From Strigops habroptila (Eukaryota; Chordata; Aves; Psittaciformes; Psittacidae): a stretch of DNA of 64,000 nucleotides. The notes beneath the pieces were generated by a model, which was given only the letters and a program-made list of their open reading frames with translations, was not told where the DNA came from and searched no databases. The position numbers and the translations under genes are program-made. Position 1 is the first letter of the stretch, and every line of letters starts with the position of its first letter. Shown piece after piece: positions 55,901 through 64,000 of the stretch. The stretch is from contig NC_044278.2 of NCBI RefSeq assembly GCF_004027225.2, positions 62,384,243 through 62,448,242 on the forward strand, in the 5' to 3' direction.

Positions 55901-57483
55901 TAACAGCCAATACAAATATGCTGATATGGGCCCCTCCTTTCACAAAAAATTTAACGCTAATATGTTTTGAGTAAGGAAGTGCTGAAAAATATGATTGCCA
56001 AATGTAAATTTCCCACAGTAATCATACTAAAAAAAAACCACCATTAAGAGTATTTTATTTTATTATTGTTATTTTAGAATCACATCTTTTTTTAGTAACA
56101 GCACATGTAAAATTAATCACAGATAATACCACAGAATCACAGAATAACAGAACACAGATGAGGATTTGTCAGTTTAAACTTGACGGAAGACATAAGAATT
56201 TATTTTATAGATATATCAACATTGTTGTAAAAATTAATTTACTCATTGTTCGAAGTTCAAAAAAGCATCAGATGATTTGTAATTTCATTGTTATCCCCTT
56301 GTTTTGGTACTTTAAGAAAGTATTTTCTCAGTTACTAGAAAGAACATTTCATTTACAACATTAAACTCAAGTGTGCACACAGTCTCACAATAATGCCCAG
56401 AAGGGGCCCCCTCTGTGTCATTGTGGCCTATGACCTCTAGTTAAAATACTCTTTTCCTACTGCTGGTTACTGATTTTAACTTAAAAGAATGCCTACCTAC
56501 TCTGAATTTCCTCATTTGGAAATTTACTGATAAAAGACCTCCTACTGAAGGAACAATTTCATTCAGTTAAACTCATTTCGCTACACTTCCAAGTGGCTGC
56601 TGAAAGTAGTTAATTCACCCCCACTGCTGGAAATACAGTGCAGTGAATGATTTGCACTACATCTGTAGCGCTGAAGTGGCAGTTTATAGATTCAGGCAGC
56701 CTCAATTATAAAACACTCCTCAGAGCTTAGAGTTGGGAAAGGCAGATGCGAAACGGCTTTCCTATCAAGAACCCCCAATATAAGAAATTCCATTTCAGAT
56801 GTTTACATGTTACAGTTGCCTTCCAGAAGATGAACTGAGATCAATTCTTTTCAGATCACTAAATTTTCATCACTATAATTTACTTCTCATAATCTTTGTA
56901 TTATTTATTGCTTTATTAGTTCTTTGAAAACTCTTAATTTCATGTTCCTCACTCAAAGCTCACCTTAGGTATTTAAGCAAAAGGGTATCTAAATTAAGCA
57001 CTAAGAAAAGCAGCTCTGTTTTCAATTTCATTCCACCAAAATTCAAGCTCAATAAGCGTGTGCTGGTGGACTTTACTTACATTTCCCTACGCCAGATTTC
57101 CAAGCAGAGTCTGAGTGACCAACTGATTTTAAGTGGCAAGACTAGCAAAAGATAAAGCCACCTGAATATTCAGGTATGTGCATGCTGCTTTGAGAGTCAT
57201 CTTTGCATTTCTTCATGCAAAAGAACATTTGTTTTAACATAAGTCTATTAAAATCAGAAACAAGCTTAGACTGTCTGCCCATGACAAGTGGTACCAACTA
57301 CCAAGCTACAGGTCAGACCTACAGTATGTGTAAGCAACAGTAAAAGCAATAAGAAAACCCCACAGTGTCTCCTTACCACTTGTTGTGCAATGTTGACATT
57401 AGACTGTCCGAATGTTTTTGGCAGGAGCTGTTTTCCAAGCGTATTTACTGTAGAAGGATGAACAGCCAATAGAGAAACAACCC
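40800..57483 (-). CDS. TFDP1: Transcription factor DP-1, nine exons, 5' end outside window
   Basis: Coding parts in transcript order are 57483-57377, 53152-53031, 51741-51576, 51378-51235, 48537-48469, 47189-47038, 45880-45714, 45117-45036 and 40947-40800. All splice sites are GT-AG and phases agree, giving about 384 residues of a protein of about 410. The missing N-terminal part of about 26 residues must lie beyond 64,000. DP-1 dimerises with E2F proteins in the nucleus to bind and regulate cell-cycle promoters. Visible parts are the N-terminal VHPSTVN and [20 protein letters not shown] block, the winged-helix DNA-binding domain with [15 protein letters not shown] and [16 protein letters not shown], the VERQ...LQELILQ coiled coil, the marked-box-like dimerisation region ([20 protein letters not shown]) and an acidic tail ending FNENDDDD. 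No frame break is seen. It is TFDP1 rather than TFDP2 by the C-terminal sequence. Confidence 0.97.
41478..41610. repeat. A/C-rich low-complexity tract
   Basis: About 130 bases almost without G or T on the + strand, with runs of A and of C. It lies in the TFDP1 last intron, in a part missing from the left copy. Confidence 0.8.
41676..43410. repeat. Right duplicate, block 3
   Basis: It aligns with 21,906-23,662. It ends exactly where the CR1 insertion begins. It is intronic and contains no TFDP1 exon. Confidence 0.94.
43411..44515 (+). mobile_element. CR1 LINE fragment with part of the reverse transcriptase
   Basis: About 1.1 kb of CR1 ORF2 in + orientation, antisense to TFDP1. Recognisable are the HGFTKAK...[10 protein letters not shown] block, a [15 protein letters not shown] block in which the first catalytic Asp is changed to Gly, a NIFIND block, the second catalytic motif FADDTK, and the later [15 protein letters not shown] and [17 protein letters not shown] segments. 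Frameshifts and stops break it into several frames, and the ATTCTATG tail is missing. It is a dead copy. Confidence 0.93.
45036..45117 (-). CDS. TFDP1: TFDP1 exon (EMAQG region)
   Basis: It encodes [15 protein letters not shown] followed by a Ser/Gly-rich stretch and NGTRFSA. The exon joins the dimerisation region to the acidic tail. It is 82 bases, entering and leaving in phases that match the neighbouring exons. Confidence 0.93.
45118..45713 (-). other. TFDP1 intron between the EMAQG and FEYLF exons
   Basis: The intron is 0.6 kb with no recognised feature. Confidence 0.9.
45714..45880 (-). CDS. TFDP1: TFDP1 exon (dimerisation region)
   Basis: It encodes [20 protein letters not shown], then the [17 protein letters not shown] and [14 protein letters not shown] blocks, which are almost invariant among vertebrate DP-1 proteins. 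Confidence 0.97.
45881..47037 (-). other. TFDP1 intron with CR1
   Basis: The intron is 1.2 kb and carries a CR1 fragment antisense to the gene. No other feature is recognised. Confidence 0.9.
46450..46853 (+). mobile_element. CR1 LINE fragment, 3' end
   Basis: It encodes [20 protein letters not shown] to the end of CR1 ORF2 without a stop for 99 codons, followed by the CR1 3' region and ATTCTATGA. Being open over its length, it is relatively young. Confidence 0.95.
47038..47189 (-). CDS. TFDP1: TFDP1 exon (start of dimerisation region)
   Basis: It encodes [17 protein letters not shown], a proline stretch, [20 protein letters not shown] and SISND. It continues the coiled coil of the preceding exon into the E2F-contacting domain. 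Confidence 0.96.
47190..48468 (-). other. TFDP1 intron, nothing recognised
   Basis: The intron is 1.3 kb with no repeat family or exon recognised. Short open frames at 47,956-48,402 are unsupported. Confidence 0.85.
48469..48537 (-). CDS. TFDP1: TFDP1 exon (coiled coil)
   Basis: This 23-codon exon encodes [20 protein letters not shown] followed by ILQ. Heptad-like spacing of Leu and Ile suggests the coiled coil that pairs with E2F. Confidence 0.95.
48538..51234 (-). other. TFDP1 intron, nothing recognised
   Basis: The intron is 2.7 kb, AT-rich, with several poly-A or poly-T runs (near 49,747, 50,107 and 50,485). No CR1, LTR or exon is recognised. Confidence 0.85.
51235..51381 (-). CDS. TFDP1: TFDP1 exon (DNA-binding helix), tandem acceptor
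   Basis: It encodes [18 protein letters not shown], then [18 protein letters not shown] and [12 protein letters not shown], the core of the winged helix with the RRRVYD DNA-contact motif. The acceptor reads TAG-CAG: splicing at the first AG (exon from 51,381) adds one Gln before AYDQ, and splicing at the second (exon from 51,378) does not. The form without Gln is taken as the main product. Confidence 0.96.
51576..51741 (-). CDS. TFDP1: TFDP1 exon (nuclear localisation and first DNA-binding helix)
   Basis: It encodes [20 protein letters not shown], then [19 protein letters not shown] and a short stretch ending in NES. The basic KRNKKG start is the expected nuclear localisation and DNA-binding region. 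Confidence 0.96.
51742..53030 (-). other. TFDP1 intron, nothing recognised
   Basis: The intron is 1.3 kb. Near 52,140-52,400 short phrases repeat ('tctgatactg...ctgaac', 'aagtatcaacaa'), giving a few local imperfect duplications. No repeat family is recognised. Confidence 0.8.
53031..53152 (-). CDS. TFDP1: TFDP1 exon (VIGTPQRP region)
   Basis: It encodes [20 protein letters not shown], then [11 protein letters not shown] and SSPWSAG. It lies between the N-terminal region and the DNA-binding domain and is Ser/Thr/Pro-rich. Confidence 0.95.
53153..57376 (-). other. TFDP1 intron, nothing recognised
   Basis: The intron is 4.2 kb and AT-rich, with a short G/T-rich run near 55,365-55,385. No CR1 longer than a possible few-dozen-base tail near 56,132 is seen. 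Confidence 0.85.
57377..57483 (-). CDS. TFDP1: TFDP1 first exon visible in the window
   Basis: It encodes [20 protein letters not shown] then [15 protein letters not shown], preceded by two bases of a split Gly codon. The donor is GTAAGG. The exon with the start codon is not in the window. Confidence 0.95.
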
Positions 57484-57840
57484 CTAAAATACAAGTAGAT
57501 AGCTTCAGGTCAGCCACATTGTATCATTTTAGCAATTCCAGTTTCATCTATACTACCAATGCATTTTAACAGAAACTAGCTCTAAACTGCATAGAGAGTC
57601 AATATAAATGTAACATTCACACATTTGAAGCAAAAGAAGAAATAAAGTATGTTCTCTCAAACTTTCTCCTATGTAACCTTACAGGTCAGTAGCCTAGTAT
57701 GAACATGTTTTAATTTCTTGTATCCCAATTTGTCTCTCAAAGCAGAGTAGTAGAGGCAATGGGCATCTGACAGAAACCATAATTGTCTCCTCTTCCAGCC
57801 CTATACTTTGTGGCAATTGAAATCTTTTCCCGCACCACCT
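57484..57840 (-). other. TFDP1 5' intron, proximal part
   Basis: No feature is recognised. It precedes duplicate block 4. Confidence 0.8.
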
Positions 57841-60650
57841 GAAAAACATGCCCAATGTCCCAGCATAGGACATACCCTTCTGAGACATGCTGGTCTCCAG
57901 GAGATAAAATTTGGCCAGCACAAGCCTTTCCAAGAGACTATTCCCACCTTTCCTCTAAGTGTTCCCTCCAAGCTGAAAGAGGGAATTACAGAACAAGAGT
58001 CTTCAAGCAAAATACATGCAACACAGCAGACCAACCCTGCAGGGAAAGCTGCTCTCTCTCTGTTCATAAGCTATCCACAATGAGCATCAATAGGTAAGCC
58101 ATGTAAAACAAAAATTCAACTACCAAATACCAAGCCAGGTATCCAGCAATTGGATGCTCCATGCCAGTTTAAAAACAAAACTAAACAAAGAAAAGAAGCA
58201 ACAAAGACTGACTGCAGAAAAAGAATAATGGGACAAACAAGTCTTAAAATACTGGACACATCTGTCATGTGGTTGTCAGGGCAGAGCTCAGCAGTTCTTT
58301 CCCTCACATCACTTTTAAAGGGGCCAATGGGGCCAGAAGGGCTTGGCGCAACTCCCATTCCACTTCCTTTTCCCTGTTATACAATACAGAAGCAACAAAC
58401 AAACATTTTTACGACAGTTCTATCACAGGAAGGGCCCTAATGACTCCTTCATGCCTACCATCCCTCTTACGCATTCAGGCAGTCCACAGAGAGTTGAGAC
58501 AACTCCAACCTTGTTTAAGCCCTTGCTTTCCAAAAGGCTTGTACTTCTTAGCTGCTATTACTATACCATATCAAACTAATAGCTTCACACGAGAACCTGT
58601 TCTCAGTCCCCAAACCTGCACGCAGCAGCCTGTATTCTTCCATTATTAACCAACTTTCCAGTGCTCTTTCAGAAAGTCAGCAGCTATCTAGTTGGTAATA
58701 GAAGTCTCTTATTCCTTCCTGTCCCTTCAAGTACACCCAACACTAGCACAGCCTGCTTTGTGTGTGTTCTTCCTCTCTGCAGAACACACCAAAGCAATAT
58801 AAACTACCTTGGCTATTAGTGCTTGTGTATCTTCTCAGCTTCCTGGAGGTCAACATGTCTGTTTTTATCTCCTCCTCACTGCTTTAAAAACATCAAAACA
58901 ATCTGAAGATTCTATTTCCAGTATAAAATCAGAGTTGTGCTTTCCAGTGTTAAGACACCTCATTTATTTGATCACCTCTCCTTACCTCTTACAGTTCTTG
59001 TTGCCCATACACTTTCTAGTTCTCCTACCTTCTGAGATTTATTTTTGCAGAGGACAGGGATGGACACATTGTTCATGACAAAGGAATGCCATATGTTGTT
59101 GTAGAACTCCAAACAATTCTCAGAATTCAATGTGCTTGTTCCCCACTAAACACCGACACAACATTTGAATAACACATCCTACCATGACTTCAAGATCTTC
59201 TAGAGTACTAACAGCTCCACTTGGGGCACTTCTTGTATCTAGTTTGGTTTCCACCAGTTACTAACCCATGGGAGGACTGTCCCATTCTGACACCTTAGTT
59301 TCTTTAACAGGCTGATTAAGGACCTTGATAGCCAAGGGGTTTTTGTTTTTATTTTTAAGAAATCCAAGGACATGGCACTGATTAGATAACCCTTATCCAC
59401 ATGGTTGTTGACTCTTTCAAAGCATGACTTTGAAAAGACATTAACTTCGTAAATTTCTTTTTCCCCTCCCTCTAGAAAAGCCCTGTTAATGGCTGGCCAT
59501 TATCAAGTTTGTCCATATATCTTACTCCTCTGTTACGTGCTCAACCAATCTGCCTAACTGAAGTTTCACTTACTCATCTGCAGTTACGCGAGCCCTTCAG
59601 AAACTGGTGCGGGAAATGTGGCTTTCTATCCTTCTGGTACTACATGAATTATACATACACTGAGTTAGCAGCACAGAACTATCAATCCTAGGCCCTTGAA
59701 GAATTCACAGGTAAGATAATTCTCTGGCCATGATGATTTACAAACATTCACATTATGAAGTTCTTCCTAAGACAACAACTTCTAGCAGCACTTCAAGTAG
59801 GACAACTTCATACAGAACAGTATTGCCATGAGACTCTCCATAACCATCTTGACCACCTATTGACTCTTCAGATTCACTCAGAGACTTTGTTCTTCTGCTG
59901 TGTTTAAGAATAAAGTAATTCTTTATGCTATCATGTTGTTTCTTAAAATCTTTCATGAAGTCAACAAATGCAGAAATTTTGCACCTGTGACTCCATGCAA
60001 CAGCAGACATCAGGGTTCAATGTGCAGAAAAGGACCGGGGTGTTATTTGTGAGACTCTCATCACTGCCTTCAACTGTAAAATGGAGGGTTACAGAGATGA
60101 CAGAGCACACAACAAAAGGAAAAGAGAGAACAGTCACAAGTTGTTGCACAGCAAATTCCAAACACATATGAGGAAAAAAGTCACAATGAGAAGGGTAAAG
60201 CACAGCAGCAGGATGTCTGGGAGGTTCCCTGGAGATATATGGAAAAAATTCAACTACTGAAGACTTTGTGCTTTGAAGTTGGCCCTGGTTTGATTGTAAG
60301 GTTAGATTAGATGGCTTCCAACCTCCTTATTCATTTCATTCTGTCAACACAAACAGCTGTATTGAATCTCTGTGAAGGGAAGACTACACACTATGCTGCT
60401 TCAAGCTACATTAACATTTCCTGTGGTGCTGTGCCAGAGTTAATCATGTACCTGAACCAATCGGCTGCATACAGAAACGCATGTCTGCATGCAACGCAGT
60501 GCAATGCACGCCTGTCTGCGGCACAAACTGACTGGCAAGGAAAGACAAATGTAACTGGAAGAACAGTAACACAATTCGCAGTTCGAAGCAAAGTCGAAGT
60601 CAGGCTGTAAAAGGTATCATTCTAAATAGGAAAGAGTGTAACTGCTTAAC

Positions 60651-60775
60651 GGGGGGGGGGGGAGGAAAGACAAAATTGAGGGGGTTTGGTGGTGGGTTTT
60701 GGGGGTTTGAGTTTTGGCTTTTTTTTTGGCAGGGGTGGGGTGGGGGAGGGCTGTGGTGTTTTGGGTGTTTTTTAC
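60651..60775 (+). repeat. G-rich tract, right copy
   Basis: It begins with a run of 12 G and contains further G runs, like its counterpart at 26,509-26,633, but lengths and spacers differ. A piece near 60,787 ('ccagggggtgttttcaattt') is absent from the left copy. Confidence 0.7.
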
Positions 60776-62303
60776 TGTTTTATTTTTCCAGGGGGTGTTT
60801 TCAATTTGCCTCTGCCCAAATGCATCCTACTGTTTTCTCATTTACCTCATCTGCAAATCTTTTTCTCGTATGCACTTTCACCAACAGCTCACAATGCTCT
60901 GGTTTCAGAGCGGTTTTGTGAGCGTGGCTTTGCTGCTTGGTTATTTTATTAACTTCGCTTTGCAAGTGACTGACAGCTCAGTTTCTCAAAGGAATTTTAC
61001 TAATTATTTGTTAATGACTCTAACAGCAATCACTGCAATCCAAACAACCCTGTACTTTGTGGCCAGCATATGGTGTGTGTAACAGCATGGAAAAATTAAA
61101 ACCACAAGTTTGCAAACAGCTTTGCTGGCTCTTTTTTGACTACTCTTCCTTTTCAAAACAAAAGCATAATTAATATTGCTAATTTTCGCAAGTCTTCCCA
61201 CCACCACCACCTCCACCCCATTCTAAAGACCTCAAAAAACAGGGGAAAAGGCCAAATAAAGCACAAAATACATTTATACAGAAGGATATAACTACTACTT
61301 AAATTCTCAGGCTCCCAAACATCACCAGTTTGGAAGATTACTCTTAGTAACTTATAAGCTATCATTAGACCTACGGGGAAATAGAACTCAATCAACATGA
61401 AGTTCCAGAATGCTTCCAAACAGAAGATAATGATACAGATGGGATCAAGGAGTAATGCAGAGTAACACTTGCACAGCAGAAGGAGCAGCACCCTTTAACA
61501 AAACCTGTTATTTATCTGTCTACAAACTGTTCCATGTAAGTGCTCTCTTCATACAGGGTGCAGCAAATAGCTTTTGGTTACTGGCTGCATTTAGGGGAGG
61601 ACTTCTGAACTGGGCCTTTGCTTGCATATAGAAATAAATCATTTTTACCAAAAAGACAGAATCCTTTGCAGAGTTTTAGCGGTAAAGAGAACTGGTGATA
61701 CAGCCAACTACGAACATTTTAAATAGCCTGAGATGCCACAGGAAGACACAGCACATCTAAAAGTAGCGAAAGGAGTGCCCTCTACAGATAAAGCAGTAGA
61801 TCTCTGCAAGAGCTCCAGTTCACGGAACAGCAGCAGCTCTGAATTTGCCATTTCAGATCAAAGAGGATGAACCGAGGTATTTCTTGCTTCAGAAGCAGGA
61901 ATGCCATCCGTTCTACGTGCTGTACCACCTTCTGATGTGATCTGTCTTCATGTTTTCTTTATTTACAAAGGACACAGCAGTCAACAGAACAAGTCTGCTT
62001 CCTCATAATGAAGTCTAACAAACTAAGTCTTGTCAGTCTGTCTTCTAGCATAGAAGCAATATAGTATGGGGGAGAACTGGAATTGATAAGCAGGTAATTT
62101 TGCAAGCACTTCCTGAATTATCATAACCTCACAAAGAATGTACAGAATAAGAGAGTGGTTTGTCAGAATGCAAAGTAATTCCTACTGTCCCCTGCAACAG
62201 TCTCAACCAAACTCTGTCCAGCAGACAAATCTGTAAGTAAATATTCTACATGATCAACAGTTAGGAGTTAAGCAAAAGGTTACTTTAAGAAAAGTCTCAA
62301 GAA

Positions 62304-62530
62304 AATTGACCTTGTAGATGCCATTTTGCAGTACAACTGCTTAGAACCACTCTTACGAACTCTACAAGTTTTTGTCTTAATTTCATAACGAGCTTTGACA
62401 TTGCTGGTTTTAACAGAGCAGTTGGAATGTAGCTTAATGACAGCTATTCAGCTCTCAGCTTGTCACAGTACAAGTCAAACGAGAGTTACACTCTCAAAAA
62501 GATAACACTGCTATCAATAACTTGATAGAA
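62304..62530. repeat. 227-base segment present only in the right copy
   Basis: It is absent from the left copy at the matching point (28,139). It is flanked by AGAA on both sides, which could be a 4-base target duplication or deletion microhomology. The sequence is not a family I recognise. Confidence 0.6.
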
Positions 62531-63120
62531 CTCATAACTAAGGGCGTATCAGTTGAAGAGCCAATGGGTCTCTTTTGGGAAACCAAAAAGACCAGTGAGA
62601 CTTTCCATGAACAAGAAATCTAAGGAAGTGACACAGACTCTAGATTCCATAGTGATCATCACTTCTGGGATGTGCCATCTGGAATACTACATTCTTTAGT
62701 TTTGGGAATTAAAAAAAAAGAATTTCTATAAAGCCAGAGTATCTGCACTGCTTCAGATGCAAATGTTGATATAAGATTACACAGAAGCTATGAGAATTAT
62801 CTGAAAAATGTTATCGATTCAGTTTTGTCAGTCTTCTGAAGGTGGATTTTTTCTTCTGTTTGCTAATTGGAAGAATCTCTGGAAGGCTCCAAGTCTTCAC
62901 TGCTGTCCAAAACCGGATTCATTCTCTATCTCATTTCAGAGATTGTGCACCTGTGTTTGAACGGTGGTGAAGCAGAGCTCAGCATGTCATCTATATTCAA
63001 GATGGGAAATAATGCACAGAAAGTAAGAACTTCAGAGCTACAGAAGGCTGTTACAGCCATCAGGACACAACCACGTAGCTGGAGAGAAGTCCCCACCTCA
63101 TCTACGCAAGTACCGTTGAA

Positions 63121-64000
63121 CAAGAGTTAACAAAGGCATGTTTAAAAGAAACATCCTAGAACTACAAGGCACCATATCAACACCAAAACAAGAAAAGTTA
63201 TCTGTATGAATTAATGGGTCAAGCTTCCACCTCTTTCTCTACGTCAAAGCAATCTGACAGCAGGAAATGGTGTACTAAAGTCTCAAACTCATTAACCTGT
63301 CTCAATACAGTGACCAGCACAATGCTTGACAACGATGTCATTTAATCCCAACACTAGATACAAATTAAATAGAAATCAAATGTTAAGTAGTTCCCTCTAG
63401 GACTGTTTACAGTATTTTCAGTGCATTCTGCTTTACAAAATCTACCCTAAATCACTGAGCCCGAACCACTGCTCTCTTCCCCGTGCAAGAGGAGACTTGA
63501 GGATGGAGCTAGAATAAAAACATTAGTTTAAAGGTGTCATTTAAAATGCCTTTTATCCAGTCCACATCACCTTCAAATAAAATCATTTCTTAACACAAAA
63601 GCATCAACCTGACTAGTTTTAGATTACTAGATTACATATTTACACAGAATATGTATAAAGAGTGTAATTAGATGATGTGGGAAAGAAGACAGAGGTGACA
63701 ATTATATCCCAGGAGCTGACCCCTCAGGTGGCACTCCTGAGAAGTTGCCATTTTTAACATCTCTCTTGCAAACACCACAGATACTTAATGGTTAGTTGTA
63801 TACTAATTTTCAGAAAACACTGAACTCTTTTTCTGAGGGTATCAACCTACCATAAGCTGTATCAGCAGCAGAGGATTGTCTCTGTGTGCCAAATCAAATA
63901 AAAATACCTCTGCTCATTAAACATATCACACTATCCTGCCAAGACAGCAAAAACGCTTATACAGCAATTTTGAGCACTTTTTACAAAGACATCAATCTTC
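63121..64000 (-). other. TFDP1 5' intron, end of window
   Basis: Similarity to the left copy ends at 63,120. I looked on the - strand for the exon with the TFDP1 start codon and did not find it. No repeat is recognised. Confidence 0.6.

Larger units (their letters stand above)
57841..63120. repeat. Right duplicate, block 4 (TFDP1 5' intron)
   Basis: It aligns with 23,668-28,743 over its whole length, with a 227-base piece (62,304-62,530) found only here. It is intronic to TFDP1, and the small open frames in it occur in both copies because of the DNA similarity. Confidence 0.95.

Overview
The window looks like a bird nuclear genome. Two vertebrate genes are recognisable from spliced coding exons with good splice sites: ATP4B (gastric H+/K+-ATPase beta subunit) on the + strand at 9,889-16,890, complete in seven exons and 288 codons, and TFDP1 (DP-1, the E2F partner) on the - strand at 40,800-57,483, nine exons without the short first coding part, which must lie beyond 64,000. 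The repeats are avian or sauropsid in type: many CR1 LINE fragments with the ATTCTATG tail, and a solo LTR of a type common in birds. The two genes are tail to tail, as in mammals.

Layout. 1-9,500 is intergenic with a CR1 fragment, a solo LTR and an old CR1 remnant. 9,525-9,800 is a probable TATA-containing ATP4B promoter with GATA motifs. 9,889-17,580 is ATP4B, with CR1 fragments in introns 1 and 5. 18,263-18,976 holds two CR1 pieces in opposite orientation. 18,977-28,743 is a 9.8 kb direct-repeat copy of sequence that also occurs, in the same order, across 33,234-63,120. 28,744-33,233 lies between the copies and contains an LTR-like stretch, a GC-rich stretch with a minisatellite of nested period, a purine-only tract and a CR1 piece. 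33,234-64,000 is the TFDP1 locus: downstream flank, 3' UTR, nine coding exons and the start of a large 5' intron.

The most unusual structure is this duplication. The left copy matches the TFDP1 downstream flank, the distal 3' UTR with its polyadenylation signal, part of the last intron and part of a 5' intron, but it contains none of the coding exons. Relative to the right copy three spans are absent (34,966-39,406, 40,343-41,675 and 43,411-57,840); the last two hold all nine exons. Similarity between the copies is patchy, from hundreds of bases with almost no differences to stretches with many substitutions and indels, which suggests gene conversion or, less excitingly, an assembly problem.

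The two genes do not form a functional unit. ATP4B is a glycosylated partner of the gastric proton pump in acid-secreting cells; TFDP1 is a cell-cycle transcription factor. Only their neighbourhood is shared, and the exonless TFDP1 copy sits between their 3' ends. No RNA genes, CRISPR arrays or intact mobile-element genes were found.
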